Origin: Pseudomonas sp. BGr12
Lineage (GTDB): Bacteria > Pseudomonadota > Gammaproteobacteria > Pseudomonadales > Pseudomonadaceae
NCBI RefSeq assembly: GCF_030272895.1
Contig: NZ_JALRNF010000021.1
Location: 1 to 64,000 of the forward strand
Length of the DNA: 64,000 bases
Direction of reading: 5' to 3'
In this document: positions 39,001 through 47,344 of the stretch, piece after piece
How positions within the stretch are numbered: the first letter of the stretch is position 1
How the letters are laid out: each line of letters opens with the position of its first letter
Position numbers and translations under genes: made by a program
The notes under the pieces: generated by a model
Told to the model about the DNA's origin: nothing
The model's input: only the letters and a program-made list of their open reading frames with translations
Database searches by the model: none

Positions 39001-41270
39001 CCATCGAAGCGTGCCTGGGCATCGCTGGCCGGTCCAACGGTGCTGGCGTAGCCATGCCCCGGCAGCTCGGGGTCCAGGCTGGCTCGCGGTCGTCCATCCT
39101 GCAACACCTGATAGAGTGCTGCCTGGTTCTGCTTCAAGTGAACGGTCTGTTGCGCGGTCACATTCTGCAATCGCTGGTCGAACGACGTGGTCCTGTCCTC
39201 AGCCCCGAGCCTGGCGGCCGGCAGCAGTCGGTCATGCTCGTGCAAGGCTGCGGCCAGGAACACCTCGCCCCCTGACGCGCCCGCAGCCAGGCTGGCGTAC
39301 AGGTTGACACCCAGGCGGATAAGTAGCAGGTGAGGCGTGCTCGAATCGGGCTGCCTGGGTTGATACTGAGCCAGCAAGGTGACGCGATCGCTGGCGTAGA
39401 TCGAAATCCGGCTATTGCAGTGCACGGCGAACAGGGCAGGCAACACCTGATCGGCGATTGCCGGCACCACTGCGAGATGCTGTTCCAGGGCGCTGAGCAG
39501 ACTGTCCAGTTGCCACCGAAGTTGCTGCAGGTCCAGCGCTTCACGCAGTCGCCAGGGCGCCTCGAGCGTGCCCGCCCAGACAGCGTCCAGCACAGTACGC
39601 GAGGTGCCGCTCACCTCCAGCAGGCGTTCGAGCTGCGTGTCGTTCAGCGCAGACACTGCTGGCGCCAGCATCGACCTGAGCCGCTGCGCGTCACTGAGTG
39701 ATGCATTGGATGTGTGCTGCGCCGGAGTCGAGCGCCAGCTCAACTGCGAGCGCCCTAGCGAATCGGTCACCAGTTGCGGGCTGTGCAAGGCGCGGATCAA
39801 GGCCTGGCTGCGTAACCGGGAGATCTTCGCCCCAGCGCCCTGCAGGGCCGCCGTGATGGCCAGGTCCATGATGTCGGCCATGGCTTGCACGAACTGATCG
39901 GTTTCGCCGCGGACCAGGGCGACACTGGCCTGGTAGGTCTGATAGCCCAGGGTGCTGAAGGTGGCACTGAGCATCAATTTGTTCAGGCCGCGGGCACCAC
40001 CCGGAACCGGGATCAGCAGCAGCTCGAGCACCTCGCTGCCAATATGGGCCAGGGCCTCGAGCCAGGTCTGGTGGTCAACGTCGCTGACCGGTCGATAGCC
40101 ACTGGAGAGATCGGCGTAGTAGCGCAGGGAAACACCATTGCCCATGGCCGTGGCCAGCGACTGGCCAGTTACATCGACCTCCAGGTGCAAGCGCCGGGCA
40201 ATTGGCGTGGTGTCGGCGAACCAGGCGTACAATTGCCGGGCCAGCCAGTTCAGCTCGCGGGTGTCGACCGCCGGGGTCTTGAGGTGGCTGTATAACCTGA
40301 GCTGGTCAGCCCGGCTGAGCAGATTGAAGAACCAGGGGCTGCCGCTGCTCGAGGCCGCGCCTCTCAAGGCGTCGCGCAAGGCGTCTTCGGCGATGGCTTG
40401 GGTGGCATAGCGTTTGATTTCCCCCGGGAACCCGGGCACGTAGGTGAAAATCGGCTCTACCGGGCCCGCGGCAGGACGCAGGAACAGCGTGATCGGGACG
40501 CTGCTGCCGGCAAAGTTCAGCCGGTAGCTGCTCCAGGGCTTGTCTTCATCCTCCCAGGCGCTCAGCAGCTGCACTTTCTCGGCGGCGTTGATCTCGCCAC
40601 TGCGCAAGGCTTCCAGCACGGCCAGCTCCAGGCACGCGCGCTGGTAACCAAGCAGCACTGGCTTGATCCGTGTCGGGTAGCCGCGTTCGAAGGCGTCAAG
40701 AAAATGCTCACCCAGGTCCAGGTTGCGGCAGATGTCGACAAACGCCAGGGAGGTAAGCGCCTTGGCACCCGCTGGCCGATCCTTTTCCAGGATGGCAGCC
40801 CCCGCGTGAAATTGCTCACCACTGCCGGTCAGCCAGCGACTGCCCTGGTGAAACCCGAAGTTGCGCCTGGCTGCGTCCCAGAGGCTGCGGCTCTCGTAGA
40901 CCGGCTCAAGGCCGTCGGTAGCGCTGCGCCGCGGTCGCGTACCGCCGGTGACGGGCACGCGGATCCGGGTCTGGTGAATGTCGATGTGTCGCCCCAGTTC
41001 CTCGAACAGTGCCGTGCGCAACTGCGCCTGGCTAGCGACGTCCAGCTCGCGGGAAAACGCCTGGACCTCCCTGGCCAGTGCGTTGCGCAGTTGCGCGGTG
41101 CCCAGGCAAAGCTGTCGATACCGGTGCTTGTCCACCGGTGCCAGCAGGCCGAGCGCGTCGCGGGTGGTATCGATGAGGTATTGCAGGGTCTTGCTGATGC
41201 CGCTGTCATCGGCCGAGAGGATGAAGTCGTCGCTGCGGGCATCGGGGACAGGCAGGGGATTGTTCAACAT
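36051..41270 (-). CDS. giant toxin-like protein (dermonecrotic-toxin-domain type)
   Basis: A 1739-aa protein resembling the large Pseudomonas proteins annotated with a dermonecrotic-toxin N-terminal domain (DUF6543). The N-terminal ~1070 residues are soluble and helix-rich (SYRLNFAGSSVPITLFLRPA near 285). Residues ~1070-1350, encoded by 37,210-38,060, are Lys/Asn/Ile-rich and AT-rich compared with the flanks. The last ~390 residues are GC-normal again and end with a module (KYYLDVYYILDRRTTGERLW) found at the ends of such proteins. No signal peptide or catalytic motif was recognised. The ATG at 41,270 has CCGGAG upstream. Likely a contact or secreted toxin; the activity is unknown. Confidence 0.8.
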   Translation of the reverse strand: MLNNPLPVPDARSDDFILSADDSGISKTLQYLIDTTRDALGLLAPVDKHRYRQLCLGTAQLRNALAREVQAFSRELDVASQAQLRTALFEELGRHIDIHQTRIRVPVTGGTRPRRSATDGLEPVYESRSLWDAARRNFGFHQGSRWLTGSGEQFHAGAAILEKDRPAGAKALTSLAFVDICRNLDLGEHFLDAFERGYPTRIKPVLLGYQRACLELAVLEALRSGEINAAEKVQLLSAWEDEDKPWSSYRLNFAGSSVPITLFLRPAAGPVEPIFTYVPGFPGEIKRYATQAIAEDALRDALRGAASSSGSPWFFNLLSRADQLRLYSHLKTPAVDTRELNWLARQLYAWFADTTPIARRLHLEVDVTGQSLATAMGNGVSLRYYADLSSGYRPVSDVDHQTWLEALAHIGSEVLELLLIPVPGGARGLNKLMLSATFSTLGYQTYQASVALVRGETDQFVQAMADIMDLAITAALQGAGAKISRLRSQALIRALHSPQLVTDSLGRSQLSWRSTPAQHTSNASLSDAQRLRSMLAPAVSALNDTQLERLLEVSGTSRTVLDAVWAGTLEAPWRLREALDLQQLRWQLDSLLSALEQHLAVVPAIADQVLPALFAVHCNSRISIYASDRVTLLAQYQPRQPDSSTPHLLLIRLGVNLYASLAAGASGGEVFLAAALHEHDRLLPAARLGAEDRTTSFDQRLQNVTAQQTVHLKQNQAALYQVLQDGRPRASLDPELPGHGYASTVGPASDAQARFDGLLSRFPDLSQTAAVQLLRQHPDIRLAAGDTLSAQVLEAIDDVRTDSRTQQAVSALEDPLGRGLGDDAEALFGHLVTALQTWPEALGLKIVDGTHARVPSQWARSDTQLAYYGQTSAGDHIELLRKGDTYAGYDARNDDALVPRPGDHPLVGSVLRSLSDTQRDQLGYGLNDSARLARRITQSAIVLLRDWRVPLAELTTYGLSDTRLAAFQTTVQIKANSVAAEGIYRQDGKCYILIRRQAYQVVHDAEASTTQCAVWRIVRPQDAVAQDQGNRYVSTRPGRSEPVVQDAMGRWRGVVVGGAAGMERSRDGTPIDSRVYVILNILVRNQTKIDSKTKEVEDLSSSMSDKLRTSQLTADDEDIISFKKLNDEVIKLHEEDARNYNRFASELELDKGFRFEFMHNYAINCIRLAERYHTKAVVDQLEHNQRTASLGEIHPELNPNNFRPLNSYNIGFLETRLPLSMAQEDAVAGAMSKVDMLKVGLVDALRLEQSFDVAWAKIRELKKKMPTDMEGRRREHKKITDELKRSLHPKASKTQVKKMIDQLVDLLINLQNCRDSRALPASNYVRMALVFFHCNLLIVSDTTNPTASFQLRGEFNELYQSVFDGVTSLEAARRAPPAFRLGMLESSQSSLEACLSLAESQALPELDRDKRHLEKVIGYIREIKEQADQDVTAMFGQSGVAVGHLRDEAIDYDFIPPHNIARTTEQRRKVIRVRRPQGDLLLEGTVDPDNADVVRVTLPEGFGAQKQTTYKKTDNAWQEQVGAVSRTDYATVRSEARQLLDEVDQAKRQADREAGGKINPINLFESLERRAVRLKALASTLRSDTDVGHQALINQLTLTAESLLDHGKALLIKGYKDKNYLSAARLRYLIGEGEVSVEKGGVRLARGKGNNKYYLDVYYILDRRTTGERLWTAHFHYPRADSGNLDFAWKAGHLKRLDQDHQGLGHQQGQAQAGVPVTAIWRETIDRDTAGKLFALLPA

Positions 41271-41364
41271 GAGCGTACTCCGGGGAATGTGAGCGCCCAT
41301 GAAAAACCGTGCGCCACGCCCCGAAGTGGTAATTACTTATCGCTGACCGGGACTCTCCCTACAG

Positions 41365-41394
41365 GACACGCCCATGCCAAGGCATGGGCGTGTC
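41365..41394. other. perfect 14-bp hairpin downstream of the sulfatase gene
   Basis: Bases 41,365-41,378 pair exactly with 41,381-41,394 around a 2-base loop. It lies 7 bp after the minus-strand sulfatase stop and upstream of the minus-strand giant gene. There is no T run on either side, so it may be a Rho-dependent stop aid or an mRNA-stabilising element rather than an intrinsic terminator. Confidence 0.6.
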
Positions 41395-41400
41395 ACTGGC

Positions 41401-43110
41401 TCACTCGCGCCCGCCCAGCACAGGCGCCTGCTCGACAAAAGGCCCCTGGGGCGTGACCACCTGGTTCAGGTCGATGCGTTTGAACACCGGCTCCGCCCCC
41501 AGCCGCGCGTTGAAGCGGGTGTTGAAACTGAAGTCATCCTCGGTCGGCACCGCCAGTGAGCGGCCGTAGACCGGGGTGAAGCCGGCCGGGTCGTAACCGA
41601 GCAACTGCAACAGGGTCGGGAAGATGTTGTAGTGGCTGGAGCGATCCTTGTTGCTGGCCAGCGCCGCATCCCAGTCCAGGGTCTTGAGCTGCTTGCCCTG
41701 GATCACCACCAGCGGCACCAGGCCCTCCTCTTCCACCGGGTCGCTGTCGCAATGGGTGTTCAACCCCGGATTGCCACGCTCGTGCAGGTCCTGGCCGTGG
41801 TCGGAGGTGTAGATCAGCACGGCCTGGCTCAGATCAGCCTGGGCGAACAGGCGATTGAAGAACTCGCCGACGTTCCACAGCAGGCTGTTCTTGTACGCGT
41901 TGCGGTACAGCACCCAGTCTTCCGGCTGCCCGCTGAAGCCGTCGCGCCGGCCGGTGTCGGTGATGTCGGCGTACTGCCCGCGGGGCAAGGCCGGGCGGTA
42001 GGTCATGAAGGCATCGGGGTACTTGTCGTGCACCGGAAAATGCACGCCCACCTTGTTCACCACGATCAGTTGCGCCTGGTCGTCGCCCAGCAGCTCGACG
42101 AGCTTGCCCACCGCCGCCATGTCGCGGTCTTGCACCGGGGTGTCGTCGAACTGGATGAACTGGTCGATGTCGCGCTTCTCGGTCTGGGTCATCAGGTTCT
42201 GCAGGTTGCCACCGGTGCGTTGCGCATCGATGTACACGGTGCCCAGGCCCGCCGCCCTGGCGTACTGCCAGATCGACGGCAGGGTCGAGTTGATGCGCAG
42301 GTAGTCGCTGCGGGTACCGCCGTAGCGCAGGGTGACATTGGTGTCGGCGCTGCAGTTGGCGATGGAGGCGGCGTAGCCGTAGTTGAAGATGCTCGCCCCG
42401 GGTTGGGCCTGGTTGAGGTGGCTGCGCACGCCCTGGGCGGTGTTCAGGTCCAGGTAGTTGCCCGAGACGCTTTCATCGATGATCAGCACGATGTCACGGG
42501 CCAGCACCGGCCCGCTGCGCGAGAGGGTCACCGGCTCGCGTGGGCCGACATGATTGTTCAGCGATTCGTAGGCCATCAGGTTCAGGTAGGCCAGCGGCGT
42601 GTACATGATCGGCAGGCCACGGGCGCCCTCGCCTGCGCGCACGAACAGGATAGTGGTCAACAGGGCGATGGCCAGCAGCGGCGCGGCCCAGGGCAGCAGC
42701 GCCGGCCCCGGCAGCTGGCGCCGCGGGCGCAGGCCCAGGCCCAGCAGCAACAGCAGCGTACGCCCCAGGCTCTGCAGGATCACGCTGTGGTACTGGGCCA
42801 GGGCCTCGCCGATGAAGCCGCCGGAATAGACCATGGAGATGAAGGCGCTGTAGGTCAGGTAATCGGCGGTGATGCGGGTGTAGGCATCGAAAAACAGCGC
42901 ACTGGCCGAGAACACCAGGGCAAAGCCCCAGCGCAGCCAGCCCTGGCGAATATTGGCGCACAGCAGCAAGGCCAGCACCAGCAGCACGAACACCCCGCCA
43001 TACAACACCAACGCCGGCCCCAGGCCGATGGCCTGAATGCGTTCGAGGTAGTAGGGAAAGTGGCTGAGCAGGTACAGGACGAGCAGCAATTCCTTGAAAT
43101 ATCGGCGCAT
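41401..43110 (-). CDS. membrane sulfatase/phosphoethanolamine transferase-like protein
   Basis: A 569-aa alkaline-phosphatase-superfamily protein. Four to five membrane helices occupy residues 1-180, followed by a periplasmic catalytic domain. Metal-binding elements are visible: DIVLIIDESVSGNYLDL near residue 195 and YTSDHGQDLHERG near 445, with a further HCDSDP. This resembles EptA-type lipid A phosphoethanolamine transferases and the OpgB/LtaS relatives, but the nucleophile Thr environment differs (ANCSADTNVTLRYGG), so the group transferred is uncertain. The ATG at 43,110 has GAGGGAG upstream. Divergent from the exopolysaccharide operon, it may decorate lipid A or polysaccharide. Confidence 0.85.
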   Translation of the reverse strand: MRRYFKELLLVLYLLSHFPYYLERIQAIGLGPALVLYGGVFVLLVLALLLCANIRQGWLRWGFALVFSASALFFDAYTRITADYLTYSAFISMVYSGGFIGEALAQYHSVILQSLGRTLLLLLGLGLRPRRQLPGPALLPWAAPLLAIALLTTILFVRAGEGARGLPIMYTPLAYLNLMAYESLNNHVGPREPVTLSRSGPVLARDIVLIIDESVSGNYLDLNTAQGVRSHLNQAQPGASIFNYGYAASIANCSADTNVTLRYGGTRSDYLRINSTLPSIWQYARAAGLGTVYIDAQRTGGNLQNLMTQTEKRDIDQFIQFDDTPVQDRDMAAVGKLVELLGDDQAQLIVVNKVGVHFPVHDKYPDAFMTYRPALPRGQYADITDTGRRDGFSGQPEDWVLYRNAYKNSLLWNVGEFFNRLFAQADLSQAVLIYTSDHGQDLHERGNPGLNTHCDSDPVEEEGLVPLVVIQGKQLKTLDWDAALASNKDRSSHYNIFPTLLQLLGYDPAGFTPVYGRSLAVPTEDDFSFNTRFNARLGAEPVFKRIDLNQVVTPQGPFVEQAPVLGGRE

Positions 43111-43167
43111 GGCTCCCTCGCAAATGGGCCCTTTTACGTCCCGGGCATCTTCCACGTTAGCAGCGCA

Positions 43168-43196
43168 GTTACAAAGCGCAAATCCGAATTCGTCAA
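43168..43196 (-). promoter_or_regulatory. sigma-70-like promoter of the sulfatase gene
   Basis: On the minus strand, TTGACG (43,196-43,191) and TGTAAC (43,173-43,168) are 17 bp apart, 58 bp upstream of the sulfatase ATG. Found by eye only. Confidence 0.5.
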
Positions 43197-43431
43197 TAAT
43201 CTGACTCAACTTACGTGTGCCAATTCTGACAGGGCGAGAACGCGAAAGCGTTGCATTCGTGAAACAACCCCCTTCCTACAGGCCACGTTTTTAGGGGCTA
43301 ATGACCGTTCATCGGTTTGGCAAGCGGCCAATGGCCACTGCCCAGATTCGCTAAGGTACGGATTTCAAAAGGCTTGATGGCAAAAAGCCCATTTTGTAGC
43401 GATTGTAAATCCGACGAAACATGCCATTTGA

Positions 43432-43462
43432 TTGACACAACCCGTCGCCGGTGGGCTATACC
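43432..43462 (+). promoter_or_regulatory. sigma-70-like promoter of the exopolysaccharide operon
   Basis: A perfect -35 TTGACA at 43,432-43,437 is followed by TATACC at 43,457-43,462, a 19-bp spacer, slightly long. It lies about 50 bp before the first gene of the operon. The 400-bp gap 43,111-43,510 holds this and the divergent promoter and no gene. Confidence 0.5.
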
Positions 43463-43510
43463 CTCTTCACACCTGTTTCATTCTCATTACTCCATACGAG
43501 GCGCGCCGAC

Positions 43511-44863
43511 ATGGACGTGAGCGTATTTGGCACCGGCTATGTCGGTCTTGTACAAGCTGCTGCCCTGGCAGACGTTGGTCACCGTGTGTTGTGCGTCGAT
43601 GTCGACGCACACAAGATCAACCAATTGCGTCAGGGCGTTCCCCCGATCAGCGAGCCTGGCCTGTCGGGCATGCTCGAAGAAAACATCAAGGAAGGCCGTC
43701 TGCTGTTCAGTACCCAGGCCAGCGATGCGGTGGCGCATGCCGAGCTGATCTTCATCGCCGTCGGCACCCCGCCCGATGAAGACGGTTCGGCCGACCTGTC
43801 CCACGTGCTGGGGGTGACCCGGCAGATCGCCGGGCTGATGGACGCCGACCGCACCCTGATCATCAAGTCCACCGTGCCGGTCGGCACCGCCGACAAGGTC
43901 GTCCAGCTGGCCCGGGAAGAGCTCCAGCACCTGGCCAAGGACAACCTGAAGGTGCGGGTGGTCTCCAACCCCGAGTTCCTCAAGGAAGGCAGCGCCCTGG
44001 CCGACTGCATGCGTCCGGACCGGATCATCGTCGGCACCAGCGACCAGCAGGCCCAGGACCAGTTGGCCGAGCTCTACGCGCCCTTCTGCCGCAACCATGA
44101 AAAACTGATGTTCATGGACAACCGCAGCGCCGAGCTGACCAAGTATGCGGCCAATGCCATGCTCGCCACGCGCATCAGCTTCATGAACGAGCTGGCCAAC
44201 CTCACCGAGCGCCTGGGCGCCGATATCGAGGCGGTGCGCAAGGGCATCGGCTCCGACCCGCGCATCGGCTACCACTTCATCTACCCCGGCTGCGGCTTCG
44301 GTGGCTCGTGCTTCCCCAAGGACCTGCGCGCCCTGCTGCACACTGCCGAGAACAGCGGCATGCCGCTGCGTCTGTTGCAAAGCGTCAGCGAGGTCAACGA
44401 CGCCCAGCGCCAGATCCTCTTCGCCAAGTTGAAACAGCACCTGCCCGGCAGCCTGGCCGGCAAGTCCATCGCCCTCTGGGGCCTGGCGTTCAAGCCCAAC
44501 ACCGACGACATGCGCGAAGCGCCCAGCCGCTACCTGATGGAAGCCCTGTGGGCCGAGGGTGCGACCGTCTGTGCCTATGACCCGGAAGCCATGGCCGAAT
44601 GCCGGCGCATCTACGGCTACCGCGACGACCTGCGCCTGTGCGCCACCCGCGACGACACCCTGGAAGACGCCGACGCCCTGGTGATCTGCACCGAGTGGAA
44701 GACCTTCCGCGTGGTCGACTTCGCCCTGCTGGCCAAGAAGCTGCGCAGCCGGGTGATCATCGACGGTCGCAACCTCTACAACCCCGACCAGGTCGCCACC
44801 TACGGCCTGAGCTACAGCGGCATCGGCCTGCGACAGGTGCTGCCGGGAGCGCCGGCACCATGA
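43511..44863 (+). CDS. ugd: UDP-glucose 6-dehydrogenase
   Basis: A 450-aa UDP-glucose/GDP-mannose dehydrogenase family enzyme that makes UDP-glucuronate from UDP-glucose with two NAD+. It opens with the NAD site VFGTGYVGL, carries VSNPEFLKEGSALAD (substrate site) and the nucleophile Cys267 in GCGFGGSCFPKDL. Length and motifs are normal. The ATG at 43,511 is chosen because GAGGCG precedes it and it starts the Rossmann fold. First gene of the operon; its stop overlaps the next start (ATGA), so the two are translationally coupled. Confidence 0.96.
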   Translation: MDVSVFGTGYVGLVQAAALADVGHRVLCVDVDAHKINQLRQGVPPISEPGLSGMLEENIKEGRLLFSTQASDAVAHAELIFIAVGTPPDEDGSADLSHVLGVTRQIAGLMDADRTLIIKSTVPVGTADKVVQLAREELQHLAKDNLKVRVVSNPEFLKEGSALADCMRPDRIIVGTSDQQAQDQLAELYAPFCRNHEKLMFMDNRSAELTKYAANAMLATRISFMNELANLTERLGADIEAVRKGIGSDPRIGYHFIYPGCGFGGSCFPKDLRALLHTAENSGMPLRLLQSVSEVNDAQRQILFAKLKQHLPGSLAGKSIALWGLAFKPNTDDMREAPSRYLMEALWAEGATVCAYDPEAMAECRRIYGYRDDLRLCATRDDTLEDADALVICTEWKTFRVVDFALLAKKLRSRVIIDGRNLYNPDQVATYGLSYSGIGLRQVLPGAPAP

Positions 44864-45930
44864 AAATACTGGTCACCGGCGCCGCCGGTTTCATCGGGGC
44901 TCATTGCACCCTGCGCCTGCTGCAGGATGGCCATGAGGTAATCGGCCTGGACAACTTCAACGACTACTACGACCCTGCGCTCAAGGAAGCCCGGGTGCAC
45001 TGGGTGTCTTCCCAGGCCCGTCCCTTCGCGCTGTATCGCCTGGACCTCAACGACGCCGCCGGCGTGGCCGAGCTGTTTGCCCGCGAGCAACCCGAGGTGG
45101 TGATCCACCTGGCGGCCCAGGCCGGGGTGCGCTACTCCCTGGAGAACCCGCGGGCCTATATCGACAGCAACCTGTGCGGTTTCCTCAACATCCTCGAAGG
45201 CTGCCGCCGCCATCCCGTGCAGCACCTGCTGTATGCCTCGTCCAGCTCGGTGTACGGCACCAACCAGCACACCCCGTACCGGGTCCAGGACGCGGTGGAC
45301 CATCCGCTGTCGCTGTACGCCGCGACCAAGAAAGCCAACGAGGCCATGGCCCACAGCTACAGCCACCTGTTCGGCATCGCCGCAACGGGCTTGCGCTTTT
45401 TCACCGTGTACGGCCCCTGGGGCCGGCCGGACATGTCGCCGATCCAGTTCGCCCGGGCGATTGCCGAGGGCCGGCCGATCCAGCTGTTCAACTACGGCCG
45501 CCACCAGCGCGACTTCACCTACATCGACGACATCGTCGAAAGCCTGGTGCGCCTGATTCCCCTGGCGCCGCAGGCCAACCCCGACTGGAACCGCGAGCAG
45601 CCGGACCCGGCCAGCAGCCACGCGCCCTGGCGCCTGTTCAACATCGGCGGCCAGCGCCCGGTGGAGCTGACCGACTACGTCGCCCTGCTGGAAAAACACC
45701 TGCAGCGCAAGGCCGAGATCGAACTGCTGCCCCTGCAGCCCGGCGATGTACTGGCCACCTGCGCCGATGCCAGCAGCCTGGAGCAGGTCACCGGTTTCAC
45801 CCCGCACATTTCACTCGATGAAGGACTCGGGCGCTTTATTGCCTGGTTTCATCAGTACTACCCGCACCTAACCAGGGACGACAGGCGGGTCACCGGGTCA
45901 ACACCCGAGCATCAACGGAGGGCGGTATGA
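44860..45930 (+). CDS. UDP-glucuronate 4-epimerase-like NAD-dependent epimerase
   Basis: A 356-aa extended SDR sugar epimerase. It has GAAGFIGAH at residues 8-16, SSSSVYG and the active-site YAATK (Tyr/Lys). The segment LDNFNDYYDPALKEARV near residue 30 is characteristic of UDP-glucuronate 4-epimerases. With the dehydrogenase just upstream it probably supplies UDP-galacturonate to the polymer. Its ATG overlaps the previous stop by ATGA; the end overlaps the next gene in the same manner. Confidence 0.92.
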   Translation: MKILVTGAAGFIGAHCTLRLLQDGHEVIGLDNFNDYYDPALKEARVHWVSSQARPFALYRLDLNDAAGVAELFAREQPEVVIHLAAQAGVRYSLENPRAYIDSNLCGFLNILEGCRRHPVQHLLYASSSSVYGTNQHTPYRVQDAVDHPLSLYAATKKANEAMAHSYSHLFGIAATGLRFFTVYGPWGRPDMSPIQFARAIAEGRPIQLFNYGRHQRDFTYIDDIVESLVRLIPLAPQANPDWNREQPDPASSHAPWRLFNIGGQRPVELTDYVALLEKHLQRKAEIELLPLQPGDVLATCADASSLEQVTGFTPHISLDEGLGRFIAWFHQYYPHLTRDDRRVTGSTPEHQRRAV

Positions 45931-46673
45931 CAGGACAACCCAAGAGTGCGCAATTGCAGGCACTGCGCCAAGACAAACGCATGGACCCGGCACACCGCCA
46001 ACGCATCGACGCGGCGATCCACATGCAGGGCCGTGGCTGGATGACCGGCCGTGCCGGCGGGCGTCCCTGGACCCTGTCGCGCACCAACCGGGTACTCGCC
46101 TGCATCGGCGCCCTGTGCATCCTCGCGCTGATCTCGCCGCTGCTGCTGGTGCTGGCCGTGCTGGTCAAGTTCAGCAGCCCGGGCCCGGTGTTCTTCGTGC
46201 AGAAACGCACCGGTTATCGCGGCCGCGCCTTCGGCATGTACAAGTTCCGCACCATGGTGGCCAACGCCGAAGCGCTCAAGGACTCGGTGCGCCACCTCAA
46301 CAAACACGGCGCCGACTCCATCGATTTCAAGATCGACAAGGATCCGCGTGTCACCCCCATCGGCCACTGGCTGCGGCGCAGCAGCCTGGACGAACTGCCC
46401 AACCTGTTCAACGTGGTGCTCGGCGATATGCGCCTGGTCGGTCCTCGCCCCACTTCGTTCAACGCCTATCGCTACAAGGACAACCACCTTGCGCGCCTGA
46501 GCATCTACCCCGGCATGACCGGCCTCTGGCAAATCAGCGGCCGTAGCAACATCGACTTCGACCAGCGCGTCGAACTGGACCTTAGCTACATCAACGAACA
46601 GAGCTTGATGCTGGACCTGAAAATCCTCTTCAAGACGCCTTTCAAAGTCTTCAGCGGCCACGGAGCAAGTTGA
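45927..46673 (+). CDS. initiating sugar-1-phosphate transferase (bacterial sugar transferase)
   Basis: A 248-aa polyprenyl-phosphate sugar transferase that puts the first sugar phosphate on undecaprenyl phosphate. One hydrophobic segment lies at about residues 60-80, followed by the family core SSPGPVFFVQKRTGYRGR, KFRTM, DELPNLFNVVLGDMRLVGPR and GMTGLWQISGRS. It has only the short catalytic part, like PssY-type enzymes, without the N-terminal CoA-binding-like domain of WcaJ. Start overlaps the previous stop by ATGA. Confidence 0.94.
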   Translation: MTGQPKSAQLQALRQDKRMDPAHRQRIDAAIHMQGRGWMTGRAGGRPWTLSRTNRVLACIGALCILALISPLLLVLAVLVKFSSPGPVFFVQKRTGYRGRAFGMYKFRTMVANAEALKDSVRHLNKHGADSIDFKIDKDPRVTPIGHWLRRSSLDELPNLFNVVLGDMRLVGPRPTSFNAYRYKDNHLARLSIYPGMTGLWQISGRSNIDFDQRVELDLSYINEQSLMLDLKILFKTPFKVFSGHGAS

Positions 46674-47321
46674 ATGGACGGTTCTACTTCAAGAAGTCTG
46701 ACCATCGCCACCCCGAGCGAAACCAACCTGACGTCCACCGTGCTCGACGAGGACCAGCGCATCCTGTTGCTGACCGCCGCCAATACCGGCAGCGGCACCA
46801 GCACCAGCGCCCTGGCCTTCGCCAGCCAGTTGGCGCTGATGAGCGGCGGCCCGGTATTGCTGGTGGACAGCAGCCCAAGCGGCAACAACCTCAGCCAGCA
46901 ACTGAGCCTGCACAAACTGCGCGGGTTCAACGACCTGATGTTCGACCAGGAGACCCCGCCACTGATGCAGGACTGCATCGTGCGCCTGTCCGACCAGCCG
47001 TTCGACGTGTTGCCCGCCGGCACCTACCGACGCGGCAAGGCGCGCCTGAACCCCGACCTGCTCAAGGTGCTGCTGCGCCACATGGGCGAGCACTATCGCT
47101 TCGTGGTGATCGACGGCGAGGCGGTCTACGCCAGCGCCGACAGCCTGGTGATCGGCACCCTGGTCGATGGCGTGATCCTGGTGGTGTGCGCCGAGGAAAC
47201 GCGCTGGGAGGCGGCCCAGGCGGCGGCCCAGCGCCTGACCCAGGCCGGCGCGCGGTTGATCGGCAGCGTCTTCAACCGACGCAAGTACTACATGCCCAAG
47301 TGGCTGTACAACAACCTTTGA
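46674..47321 (+). CDS. CpsD-like exopolysaccharide ATPase with a defective Walker A
   Basis: A 215-aa ParA/MinD-fold protein of the kind used as the tyrosine kinase of Wzx/Wzy exopolysaccharide systems. Walker A would be at residues 39-44 but reads G-S-G-T-S-T: the invariant Lys is Thr42. The Walker A'-like strand VLLVDSSP (Asp65) and the later strand FVVIDGEAVY are present. The C-terminus has three tyrosines (YYMPKWLY), a reminder of the tyrosine-rich tail. It is thus probably unable to hydrolyse ATP and may work as a structural partner of the chain-length protein. Its ATG comes directly after the previous stop. Confidence 0.85.
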   Translation: MDGSTSRSLTIATPSETNLTSTVLDEDQRILLLTAANTGSGTSTSALAFASQLALMSGGPVLLVDSSPSGNNLSQQLSLHKLRGFNDLMFDQETPPLMQDCIVRLSDQPFDVLPAGTYRRGKARLNPDLLKVLLRHMGEHYRFVVIDGEAVYASADSLVIGTLVDGVILVVCAEETRWEAAQAAAQRLTQAGARLIGSVFNRRKYYMPKWLYNNL

Positions 47322-47344
47322 GGCCAGCAGCCCAGGAGCTTTCC

